64,000 nucleotides of DNA from CBDDBX01 sp965225955 (GTDB lineage Bacteria > Acidobacteriota > Aminicenantia > UBA2199), in NCBI GenBank assembly GCA_965225955.1, contig CBDDBX010000007.1, forward strand, positions 16,077 through 80,076, read 5' to 3'. The translations under genes and the position numbers were made by a program. Shown here piece by piece: positions 1 to 7,626 of the stretch (positions are counted from its first letter, which is position 1; every line of letters begins with the position of its first letter). The notes beneath the pieces were generated by a model. It made no database searches and was not told the DNA's origin. It saw only the letters and a program-made list of their open reading frames with translations.

Positions 1-60
1 GGATTTTTTTATTAATAAAAATTCTTAAGGAACCTTTATTTATCTCTTTTACTGAATCAA

Positions 61-89
61 TTGAAAAGGAAAAGTGGTTCGGATAAAAT
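61..89 (+). promoter_or_regulatory. sigma70-type promoter for the tandem pgk gene
   Basis: A TTGAAA box at 61-66 and a TAAAAT box at 84-89 are separated by exactly 17 bp. The predicted start of transcription lies near 96, giving a leader of about 40 nt before the ATG at 136. This explains why the reading frame extending upstream to a TTG at 61 should not be used as the protein start: that TTG is part of the -35 box. Confidence 0.6.
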
Positions 90-135
90 GGGACTTCGTA
101 TCTGGAAAATAATTGTTAATTGGAGAGGAGATTCG

Positions 136-2529
136 ATGATTTCTATCGATACTTATAATTTCAGGAACAGAAGAGTTCTGGTGAGAGTGGACTTTAATGT
201 ACCACTAAATGAAAAAAAAGAGATTACTGATGACACAAGAATTGTAACTGCACTTTCGACAATCAGAAAGATTCTGACTGAAGGAGGATCGGTTATAATA
301 ATGACCCATCTTGGACGCCCAAAAGGGAAATATAGTGAGGACTATTCAGTAAAACATATTGTACCTCATATTGAAAAACTTCTGGCTCAGAAGCTTATTG
401 TTGCTACGGACTGCATTGGCGGAAGTGTAGAACAACAGGCAAAAGCCCTGAAGCCGGGAGAGGTAATGATTCTTGAGAATCTGAGATTTCATCCTGAAGA
501 GTCAGCAGGGGACAGGGATTTTGCTGAGAAGCTTGCAGGACTTGGTGATGCTTATGTGAATAACGCTTTTGGTACAGCTCACAGAGCACATGCATCTACC
601 TATACAATAGCTGAGTTCTTTCCTTATGATAAGATGTTTGGCTATCTGGTTGAGAATGAGATCAGAAACATAGATAAGGCCCTTAAAAATGGTAAAAGTC
701 CATTTACTGCTGTTATTGGCGGTTCTAAAGTTTCAACAAAAATAGATATTATTGAGGCGCTGCTGGATAAAGTTGACCACCTTATAATTGGTGGAGGAAT
801 CGCCTTCTCCTTTATAAAGGCTATGGGCGGAGAGATTGGATCTTCAATATGTGAAGATAGTTTTGTTGAAGCCGCAGGAAGAATAATCCATCAGGCAAAA
901 AAGAAAGATGTATCTCTTCATCTGCCTGTAGATTTTGTAGTTGCTGACAGCTTCGACAGAGAAGATGCGGTTATTGAACACCATGAGGCAGGAAATATTC
1001 CTGAAGGGTTCATGGGGCTGGATATAGGTATTAAATCTGCTCAGAATTTTGCCGGCGTTCTTGAGAGTTCTTCAACAATACTCTGGAATGGTCCAATGGG
1101 GGTATTTGAAAAGCCTCTCTTTGCCAGCGGAACTTTAAAGATTGCAATGGCTGTTGCCAGGGCTACGGATAAAGGAGCTTTCTCTCTGGTTGGTGGAGGA
1201 GACTCTATTGCTGCAGTTAACAAGTATAGTCTGGCTCATAAAATAAGTTATATATCTACTGCGGGTGGAGCACTTCTGGAATATATTGAGGGGAAAAAAC
1301 TTCCTTCAATTAAGGCTATAAAGCAATCCTATTCAATAGACGATTACAATTTCAAAGATAAGAAGATTCTTGTAAGGGTGGATTTCAATGTACCTCTTAA
1401 TGAGAAGGGTGAAATAACGGATGATACAAGAATAGTTACAGCTATACCAACTCTTTATAAACTTCTTGAAGATGGTGGATCTATTATAATAATGACCCAT
1501 CTTGGCAGACCTAAAGGTGAGTTTGATGAATCACTCTCTTCAAAAGTTCTGATACCAAGACTTCAGGAACTACTTGGACGGGAGATAAAATTTGCTTCAG
1601 ACTGTATTGGAGAAGATGCTGAATCCAAAGCATCAACTCTTAAATCAGGTGAGGTTCTACTACTTGAGAATCTGAGATTTCATCCTGAAGAGTCTGCAGG
1701 AGATGAGGGTTTTGCAGAAAAACTGGCAAAACTTGGTGATGTCTATGTTAACAACGCTTTTGGTACAGCCCACAGAGCTCATGCATCAACTTATCATATA
1801 GCTAAGTTTTTCCCGGGTAACAGAATGCTGGGTTATCTCATTGAGAGTGAAATAAATAATATAAACAGAGTTCTTAATAAATCTGTATCTCCTGTTACAG
1901 CAATTATAGGCGGTTCAAAGGTATCCACAAAGATTAATATCATAAAAGCTATGATAGATAAGGTGGATAACATAATCATTGGTGGAGGTATTGTCTTTAC
2001 TTTCGCCAGAGCCATGGGAGGGAAAACCGGTTCTTCGCTTATTGAAGAGGATTATGTTGAAGTAGCTAAAGATATACTGGATTATGCTGATAAGAGAGGA
2101 GTTAAATTCCATATTCCTTCAGACTGTCTTATTGCTGACTCTTTTAGTAATGATGCAAAAATCAGGCACTGTGAAACAGATAATATCCCTGATGGCTGGA
2201 TGGGACTGGATATAGGTATTCGCTCTGCTGAAAAGTTTTCCCGGATTGTTGAAGAGTCAGCCACAATATTGTGGAATGGCCCTATGGGTGTATTTGAGAT
2301 GCCCCATTTCTCCACAGGAACCCTCCAGGTGGCCATGGCTGTAGCCAGAGCAACTGATGTAGGCGGCTACTCCCTTGTTGGTGGTGGTGATTCTATTGCT
2401 GCAGTAAATACATATAGTCTTGGACACAGAATCAGTTATATATCAACTGCCGGTGGAGCACTACTGGAATATCTGGAAGGAAAAGAGCTCCCAAGTATAA
2501 AAGCAGTAAAAGGAGACTTCTCGGAGTAA
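136..2529 (+). CDS. pgk: Tandem phosphoglycerate kinase (two complete PGK units in one polypeptide)
   Basis: PGK moves phosphate between 1,3-bisphosphoglycerate and ADP in glycolysis. The ATG at 136 follows a GGAGAGGAG ribosome site, giving about 797 residues, twice the usual length. Residues 1-398 and 399-797 are both full-length PGKs, joined with almost no linker. Each keeps VRVDFNVPLNE, HLGRPKG, ENLRFHPEESAGD, NNAFGTAHRAHAS, GGSKVSTKI, LWNGPMGVFE and GGGDSIAAVN, so both active sites look intact. The copies differ by many synonymous and some replacement changes, so this is an old in-frame duplication, not a recent assembly duplicate. A third, divergent PGK lies at 7627-8922. The fold and activity are secure; why two units are joined is unknown. 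Confidence 0.95.
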   Translation: MISIDTYNFRNRRVLVRVDFNVPLNEKKEITDDTRIVTALSTIRKILTEGGSVIIMTHLGRPKGKYSEDYSVKHIVPHIEKLLAQKLIVATDCIGGSVEQQAKALKPGEVMILENLRFHPEESAGDRDFAEKLAGLGDAYVNNAFGTAHRAHASTYTIAEFFPYDKMFGYLVENEIRNIDKALKNGKSPFTAVIGGSKVSTKIDIIEALLDKVDHLIIGGGIAFSFIKAMGGEIGSSICEDSFVEAAGRIIHQAKKKDVSLHLPVDFVVADSFDREDAVIEHHEAGNIPEGFMGLDIGIKSAQNFAGVLESSSTILWNGPMGVFEKPLFASGTLKIAMAVARATDKGAFSLVGGGDSIAAVNKYSLAHKISYISTAGGALLEYIEGKKLPSIKAIKQSYSIDDYNFKDKKILVRVDFNVPLNEKGEITDDTRIVTAIPTLYKLLEDGGSIIIMTHLGRPKGEFDESLSSKVLIPRLQELLGREIKFASDCIGEDAESKASTLKSGEVLLLENLRFHPEESAGDEGFAEKLAKLGDVYVNNAFGTAHRAHASTYHIAKFFPGNRMLGYLIESEINNINRVLNKSVSPVTAIIGGSKVSTKINIIKAMIDKVDNIIIGGGIVFTFARAMGGKTGSSLIEEDYVEVAKDILDYADKRGVKFHIPSDCLIADSFSNDAKIRHCETDNIPDGWMGLDIGIRSAEKFSRIVEESATILWNGPMGVFEMPHFSTGTLQVAMAVARATDVGGYSLVGGGDSIAAVNTYSLGHRISYISTAGGALLEYLEGKELPSIKAVKGDFSE

Positions 2530-2544
2530 ATAATAAAATTGCAG

Positions 2545-2570
2545 GGACACAGCATGCTGTGTCCGCTTTT
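2545..2570 (+). terminator. Perfect 20-bp palindrome with short T run after pgk
   Basis: GGACACAGCATGCTGTGTCC at 2545-2564 is a perfect palindrome starting 16 bp after the pgk stop and followed by GCTTTT. It could end transcription of pgk. It has the same design (GCATGC centre, GG...CC ends) as palindromes at 18875-18896 and 48964-48983, so it may instead belong to a dispersed palindromic family. Confidence 0.55.
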
Positions 2571-2584
2571 ATAATACGGTTACT

Positions 2585-2614
2585 GACTTACAGGGACGAA
2601 CACGGACTGACACT
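2585..2614 (+). repeat. 10-bp phased intergenic repeat, three units
   Basis: Three consecutive 10-mers, GACTTACAGG, GACGAACACG and GACTGACACT, follow the family consensus GACTRACACG. They lie in the gap between the convergent ends of pgk and the beta-propeller gene. An inverted copy lies about 90 bp downstream. Confidence 0.7.
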
Positions 2615-2692
2615 ATAGAAATGTTGAGAGACAATTCGATACCATTTTTTTACAATATAGCTATGTTTGAATATTCTGGATAAATTGCTGAA

Positions 2693-2722
2693 AATCAATG
2701 TCCGTGTCAGTCTGTTACAGTC
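2693..2722 (-). repeat. 10-bp phased intergenic repeat, inverted copy
   Basis: Read on the minus strand this gives GACTGTAACA, GACTGACACG and a degenerate GACATTGATT. It is in the opposite orientation to 2585-2614, so the two arrays face each other around an AT-rich spacer. No gene is visible in 2530-2780. Confidence 0.6.
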
Positions 2723-2780
2723 TGTGTGATAGCAGGGCCTCCTTAATATAGATGCTCTGGATTATGTTTCCAGGTAGATT

Positions 2781-3887
2781 TTAAGGCAACTCAACTCTAT
2801 ATTTTCTGAGTTCTGTTTCTCCCTCTTCATCTTCAACATAGACATATATGTGATTTTTGTATATTCGAAAACCCCGTTTTATTGTTAAACCTTCTGGAAG
2901 AGTGAATGTAGTGGTGTAAAGATATCTGCCTTCAGAACTGAATATATCAAAGGTTCTGCTGTTGCTTTTAAGATTATTGACAGAGACGTAGATATTGCCG
3001 TTTTCCGCAATATGTATGCTGTTAAAATAGGGTGCTTCGTCGGGAATTCCTTTAATCATGTTTTTAATCATTCTTTCAGGTATTTTGCCGCCATTAAATG
3101 ATATTCCTTCCAGTGCGTCTCTTTTGTTCTTATTGGTTATCTCTTCCTTTTCTCTTCCTTCAAGAGAGAACTCCATAAGCTCTTTACCGTTAAGGTCGAT
3201 TTTCTTTATTGAGTAACTGCTGTTGAAACCGTAATATACAAAACCTTTGTGGAATGCTGATATTACTCCTCCTGTAAAGCTGGGTAGAGAAACCCGGAGA
3301 GTCATTCCACTGTTACCTCTTGCTTCCAGTGCTTTCTCATATTTTACAGTAGCTATAACTCTGTCTTTATGATCGTTTATATCAAAAAGAGACAGGGTGT
3401 CAGTTTTCTCCTGTTTATTCTCACTCTTTTTAATTCTCATATATCTGTTTCTGTCTACAAAGAAGCGGGGAAAATCGAAAGGTATATGAACTGCCTTTAC
3501 CGGAGTGCCGTCCAGCTTGTATATATGGAGCCTTTTCATAGCCAGTACTATGAACCTTTCTGCTGTAATATATGAAGTGAAAACATTACGATATTCCCCT
3601 GGACCTTCGCCAGGTTTTCCGAATCTGAATAGAAAATTACCCTCTTTACTAAATACAAAAAAGCTCTTGTGAGATGCATCAAAAAGATAGATCTTTTCGT
3701 CAGGTGAAATACTGAAAGAGTTAACTTTAAGAATTGGAATATTTCCCGCCTGATTTATGGACCAGCATAGAGAGGGATTAAGATTCCATGTGCCTCTGGC
3801 AGGAGTATCTTTATTAACTATCCCCGCATTAAGGGAAGTAATAAGCCATATTAAGATAGCGATAATTCTGATTAATATTCTGTACAT
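2781..3887 (-). CDS. Exported 6-bladed beta-propeller protein
   Basis: A 368-residue protein with a hydrophobic signal sequence in the first 20 or so residues, so probably periplasmic or surface-located. The body has repeated blade-like stretches. One, around residue 90, carries FRFGKPGEGPGEY, the signature seen in the 6-bladed beta-propeller family (Pfam PF17170-like). The ATG at 3887 is preceded by GGAGG at good spacing. It reads divergently from the histidine kinase gene and convergently with pgk. Such propellers usually bind ligands or partner proteins. No substrate can be deduced, and it is probably not an enzyme. Confidence 0.75.
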   Translation of the reverse strand: MYRILIRIIAILIWLITSLNAGIVNKDTPARGTWNLNPSLCWSINQAGNIPILKVNSFSISPDEKIYLFDASHKSFFVFSKEGNFLFRFGKPGEGPGEYRNVFTSYITAERFIVLAMKRLHIYKLDGTPVKAVHIPFDFPRFFVDRNRYMRIKKSENKQEKTDTLSLFDINDHKDRVIATVKYEKALEARGNSGMTLRVSLPSFTGGVISAFHKGFVYYGFNSSYSIKKIDLNGKELMEFSLEGREKEEITNKNKRDALEGISFNGGKIPERMIKNMIKGIPDEAPYFNSIHIAENGNIYVSVNNLKSNSRTFDIFSSEGRYLYTTTFTLPEGLTIKRGFRIYKNHIYVYVEDEEGETELRKYRVELP

Positions 3888-3936
3888 TCAAACCTCCATT
3901 TACACTCTGATTATATGAAAAAGAGAAGATCTGCAC

Positions 3937-3987
3937 TGTTAATGAAATGTTAATGTGATGTTAATGGTGTATTCAAATCTGTATAGT
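3937..3987 (+). promoter_or_regulatory. Three 11-bp-spaced TGTTAATG direct repeats with -10 box
   Basis: TGTTAATG occurs at 3937-3944, 3948-3955 and 3959-3966, exactly 11 bp apart, one helical turn. This is the layout expected for OmpR/PhoB-family regulators, which bind head-to-tail direct repeats. A TATAGT -10 box lies at 3982-3987, and the last repeat sits where a -35 box would be. That suggests activation by the response regulator encoded just downstream, meaning autoregulation (inference). Confidence 0.7.
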
Positions 3988-4004
3988 TAAAGTAGAATAG
4001 TTTT

Positions 4005-5348
4005 ATGACAGGTAAAAGAGTACGTCTGGCACTGGGATTTCTTATTACCCTTCTTCTTGCATATATAGCTTTGCAGAGTTTCTTCGTAGTTAAAAGTTAC
4101 AGCCTTGAGAAGAAGAATTTTTATATTGTTGTCCGTAACCTTGTGGGAACAGCTTTCTTTGAAACCAATATTGATAGTATGAAGCTTAATAAACTGGCAA
4201 AGAGCATGAAAGATGAAGGCGGATTGGCAGAAACTGACATGAAAAGTCTTGGTAAGAAGCTGAAACTTGCTCTGAAAGAGTATGGGGATCTGCCGGAACG
4301 ACTTAAAAACAGGCTTCTGAAGGAGGGCATAGATGCGGAATTCAGTTACAGATTGTGGATAGAAGATTTCGCCGTTCTTGAAAATGGCAGGAAGTTGTTC
4401 AGTCTGCCTGATAAATTACCGGAAGGAATTACTCTTATGGGTAGTAAAGATTTCAAAAAAACAGATACATTTGCAACCTCTTTTCATCTGAGGAACAGAA
4501 ATAACTATACAAGAGTCTCTTTTGAAGTTGGGTTTCCCGGGATCGTAGGTTATGTACTGGGTAATATTGGAGAGCTTTTAATATTTTCCTTAATAGCAGT
4601 AATAGTAATTGGAGCTATATTGCTTTATACAGCTCTGACTCTTCTGAAACAGGAGGAACTGTCCCGTATGAAGAGTGATTTTATCGATAATATCACTCAT
4701 GAACTTAATACCCCCATTGCTACAATTGGAATGGCAGTAAGCAATATGGAGCTGGTATCCGGGAACCAGTCAAAAATGAGAGAAATTACAGATGTTATTA
4801 AGAGGCAGAATATTAAACTCAGAGAACTGGTTGGTGGAATAATGAGAGTCTCTTTTATGGGAGCAGGTGTTGAGTTGAAAAAGCAGAACCTGAAAGTTAC
4901 TGAGCTCATAGATTCTGCAGTTCAGGATTTCTGCTTTAAGAACCCTTCGGTAACAGTCGAAGCTGAATATTCAGAACATATTCCCCAGATAGAAGGTGAC
5001 AGGTTCCTGATTCTGACAGCTCTTACTAATCTTCTGGATAATGGAGTAAAATATTCAGGTGATAACTGTGTAATTAAGCTAAAAGCAGTGTCTCTTGAAA
5101 ATAGAGTCAGAATATCGGTATCTGACGAAGGAATTGGAATAGATAGAAAAGATCAGAAGAAGATCTTCAACAAGTTTTACAGAGTCTCCCGGGGTAATAT
5201 ACACAAAGTTAAAGGCCTTGGTATAGGGCTCTATACAGTGAGAAAAATAGTAAACGCTCACGATGGAAGTGTTGAGGTTATAAGTAAACCAGGGGAAGGT
5301 AGCTGTTTTACAATAAGTTTAAGGGCTGGAGAAGAGCACTATGTTTGA
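4005..5348 (+). CDS. Sensor histidine kinase of an OmpR-type two-component system
   Basis: A 447-residue inner-membrane kinase. Membrane helices lie near residues 9-28 and 190-212 and enclose a roughly 160-residue periplasmic sensor region with no recognisable domain. The cytoplasmic part has a HisKA box with phospho-acceptor His232 in ITHELNTPIAT, an N box (LTNLLDNGVKY), a G1 box (DEGIGID) and a G2 box (GLGIGLYTVRKIV), so the catalytic core is complete. The start at 4005 has no strong ribosome site, but it follows the promoter well. The gene overlaps the response regulator by 8 bp, indicating translational coupling. The signal sensed is unknown. Confidence 0.92.
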   Translation: MTGKRVRLALGFLITLLLAYIALQSFFVVKSYSLEKKNFYIVVRNLVGTAFFETNIDSMKLNKLAKSMKDEGGLAETDMKSLGKKLKLALKEYGDLPERLKNRLLKEGIDAEFSYRLWIEDFAVLENGRKLFSLPDKLPEGITLMGSKDFKKTDTFATSFHLRNRNNYTRVSFEVGFPGIVGYVLGNIGELLIFSLIAVIVIGAILLYTALTLLKQEELSRMKSDFIDNITHELNTPIATIGMAVSNMELVSGNQSKMREITDVIKRQNIKLRELVGGIMRVSFMGAGVELKKQNLKVTELIDSAVQDFCFKNPSVTVEAEYSEHIPQIEGDRFLILTALTNLLDNGVKYSGDNCVIKLKAVSLENRVRISVSDEGIGIDRKDQKKIFNKFYRVSRGNIHKVKGLGIGLYTVRKIVNAHDGSVEVISKPGEGSCFTISLRAGEEHYV

Positions 5349-6030
5349 GAAACCTGTAAAGCTGCTTCTGGTTGAAGATTCTGTTGATTTTCGTAATATG
5401 CTGAAACAGTATATGGAGCTTTCCGGTATAGAAGTTACTATTGCAGAAAATGGACAGGATGGTCTGAAGATGTTCAGAAGTTCTGTTTTTGATATTTGTG
5501 TACTTGATGTTATGATGCCTGAGATGGATGGATTTGCTCTTGGAGAAGAGATAAGAAGAGATGATTCAGATATTCCGCTTCTGTTTCTTACAGCTAAAAC
5601 AAGAAAAGAGGATAGAATAAAAGGGTTGAAGCTGGGAGCAGATGACTATATTGTTAAACCTTTTGATGCTGAAGAGTTACTGCTCAGAATCAGGAATATA
5701 TTGCGACGCCGTGGAAATAAGGTAGCTGGTGAGAAACTTAATATAGGTACTTATGCTCTGTATACAAATGAGTTTGTGCTGGAAAAACATGGAAAACGAC
5801 GACAGCTTACTGAAAAAGAGAGTCGTCTTCTGGAGTTTATTGGAAGAAGGGCAGGTACTCTGTTAAGCAGAAGTGAGATTCTCGAAGAAGTGTGGGGAGA
5901 AGATGACTATTTCCTTGGTAGAAGTATGGATGTCTTTATCTCCAGATTACGAAAATATCTTAAAGATGATCCCGGTGTGTCTATAGAGAATATCCGGGGG
6001 AAAGGTTTTGTAATGAAAACGGAGCTTTAA
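5341..6030 (+). CDS. OmpR-family response regulator
   Basis: A 229-residue two-domain regulator. The receiver domain (about 1-120) has the acidic pair E12/D13, phospho-acceptor Asp56 in CVLDVMMPEMDG and the conserved lysine in YIVKPF. The C-terminal winged helix (about 130-229) contains TEKESRLLEF and the RSMDVFISRLRKYL recognition region typical of Trans_reg_C. It is the partner of the upstream kinase, with which it overlaps by 8 bp. The 11-bp-spaced direct repeats before the kinase gene are its likely binding site. A likely target besides its own operon is the outer-membrane protein gene 66 bp downstream (inference). Confidence 0.93.
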   Translation: MFEKPVKLLLVEDSVDFRNMLKQYMELSGIEVTIAENGQDGLKMFRSSVFDICVLDVMMPEMDGFALGEEIRRDDSDIPLLFLTAKTRKEDRIKGLKLGADDYIVKPFDAEELLLRIRNILRRRGNKVAGEKLNIGTYALYTNEFVLEKHGKRRQLTEKESRLLEFIGRRAGTLLSRSEILEEVWGEDDYFLGRSMDVFISRLRKYLKDDPGVSIENIRGKGFVMKTEL

Positions 6031-6096
6031 ATTATACCGACTCTCTTTATTTATAAATAGCTTTACTGCTATATCTTCAATGTGTAAAATATCGGT

Positions 6097-6879
6097 ATGA
6101 AAAAAATCCTGATATTATTAATTATGTTATCAGTTTGGCCTGTTTTTGCAGAAGATATCAATGTTAGTGATCTTAAATTCTATGTTGAATTAAAGGGCAA
6201 TCTGAGTAATTTTAAAAATGGTCATTTTGGAGTTGTACCTGAAGGTGCAGAAGGGGTGAAAGATAAAAAAAGAGGTAACTATTCAGTAGAGGCGGGATTG
6301 AGTCTTGGTAAATACTCTTTCAGTCTCGAAGCCGGCTTCTTCAGTCGTGAAATCTCTTCAGATACAATCGGAGGCGCTGGTGCTGCTCATGAACCTTATG
6401 CTTTTGATTCAAGTTATAAGAACACATTTTTTATGCTTAACAACAAAGTTCGTTTTATTGAGCTTGATAAGATCAGAGTATATGGTAAATTCGGAGTTGG
6501 TCTTTTTATAGGTAAATTCAAATTTAATGAAGCACTTGATTTTACCGGCTCTGATGAAGGTGACAGGATTCAGAGTTTTGATGCAAAAAAAGCTGCTCCC
6601 GGGTTTCAGCTGGGTTTAAGTGCCGATATGGAACTTAATTCCAGATTCTCAGTAGTTGCTGAGTTGCAGTACAGAGTTGTACGTTTAGGTGAAATTGAAG
6701 GAAACATGGATTATAACGGTAGTAAGGCTAAAGGAGATATCTGGCACCTGAAAGATAAGAACTCTGACAGGCAGATTTACTGGATAGGGGATTGGAGTAA
6801 GGACTACTATTCAGGAAGTAAGGCTGTGTTTAAAATAAACGGACTGATTCTCAATCTTGGTATCCGGATCTATCTCTGA
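6097..6879 (+). CDS. Putative outer-membrane beta-barrel protein
   Basis: A 260-residue protein with a signal peptide (LILLIMLSVWPVFA, ending near residue 18). It is followed by alternating polar and hydrophobic strands such as YSVEAGLSLGKYSFSLEAGF and FSVVAELQYRVV, and ends in a strand LILNLGIRIYL. The size and pattern fit a small OmpA- or OmpW-like barrel (8-10 strands). It lies 66 bp after the two-component system in the same direction, so it may be co-transcribed or controlled by it. No specific family is recognised. Confidence 0.6.
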   Translation: MKKILILLIMLSVWPVFAEDINVSDLKFYVELKGNLSNFKNGHFGVVPEGAEGVKDKKRGNYSVEAGLSLGKYSFSLEAGFFSREISSDTIGGAGAAHEPYAFDSSYKNTFFMLNNKVRFIELDKIRVYGKFGVGLFIGKFKFNEALDFTGSDEGDRIQSFDAKKAAPGFQLGLSADMELNSRFSVVAELQYRVVRLGEIEGNMDYNGSKAKGDIWHLKDKNSDRQIYWIGDWSKDYYSGSKAVFKINGLILNLGIRIYL

Positions 6880-6899
6880 TTATTTAACTGGAGGATAGC

Positions 6900-7577
6900 A
6901 TGCCAAACTGCTGTAACTGTTCAGCCCCTTTACCTGTGGATTCAACGGTTTGTAAATATTGTGGAACAAGAAACGAAGTAGACCTTAAAGGACTGTATCG
7001 TTCTGAAGCGGAGAATCCCGACTCTGATCGTATCTGTCCCAGATGTTCAGTAAAGATGAAAACTATCAATGTTTCTGAAGAAGAGAGTTTTCTTATTGAG
7101 CAGTGTGAAACCTGTTATGGCCTGTTTTTTGATCCCGGGGAACTTGACCTCTTACTGAAGCGCAGTGTGGATAACGTTTTTGCTGTTAAGTATAAGAGAC
7201 TTGAGCAGTTAAAGGGGATGAAGCGTAATCAGGAGTATGGATTATCTTATATAAACTGTCCTGTCTGCACTAAACTGATGAACCGCATCAATTTTGGCAG
7301 GAGTAGTGGTGTTATAATTGATAAATGCAGGGAACATGGTGTCTGGCTTGATGGGGGAGAGCTGAGGCAGATAATGGAGTGGGTAAAAGCTGGTGGCATG
7401 AAAAAACAGGATGAGCTGGGAAGAGAGAGAGAAAGGATTGAGAAGAAGAGATTAGAGAGAAAAGCTCAGGCTCAGGTGGAATCACAACCTGGTTTTGAAT
7501 TCAATAATCCTCACAGAGGTGGTTCCGCTGATCTTGGTGATGCGGTAATCGGTTTTGTAAAATGGCTTTTTAAGTAG
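6900..7577 (+). CDS. Zinc-ribbon protein with two zf-TFIIB domains
   Basis: A 225-residue cysteine-rich protein starting at an ATG after CTGGAGG. It has an N-terminal ribbon (CCNC and CKYC near residues 3-22) and two copies of the zf-TFIIB-like domain (Pfam PF13453): CPRCSVKM...CETCYGLFFDPGEL near 48-85 and CPVCTKLMNR...CREHGVWLDGGEL near 120-155. A charged, probably helical stretch follows, then a hydrophobic or amphipathic tail (VIGFVKWLFK) that may touch the membrane. Function is unknown; such proteins are thought to bind zinc and act as accessory factors. Confidence 0.75.
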   Translation: MPNCCNCSAPLPVDSTVCKYCGTRNEVDLKGLYRSEAENPDSDRICPRCSVKMKTINVSEEESFLIEQCETCYGLFFDPGELDLLLKRSVDNVFAVKYKRLEQLKGMKRNQEYGLSYINCPVCTKLMNRINFGRSSGVIIDKCREHGVWLDGGELRQIMEWVKAGGMKKQDELGRERERIEKKRLERKAQAQVESQPGFEFNNPHRGGSADLGDAVIGFVKWLFK

Positions 7578-7588
7578 GTCTGATAAAA

Positions 7589-7607
7589 GGGTGAAAATCT
7601 TTCACCC
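7589..7607. terminator. Bidirectional hairpin between convergent genes
   Basis: GGGTGAAA, a 3-nt loop and TTTCACCC form a perfect 8-bp stem. It has an A run on its left and T-rich sequence on its right, so it can serve both the zinc-ribbon gene and the convergent pgk paralogue. Confidence 0.75.
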
Positions 7608-7626
7608 CTGGTTTTATAGATCTTTT

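Noticed and set aside
136..2529. Frameshift or assembly artefact joining two pgk genes
   Set aside because: The frame is continuous through the junction, and the copies differ at many synonymous sites, unlike a sequencing duplication.
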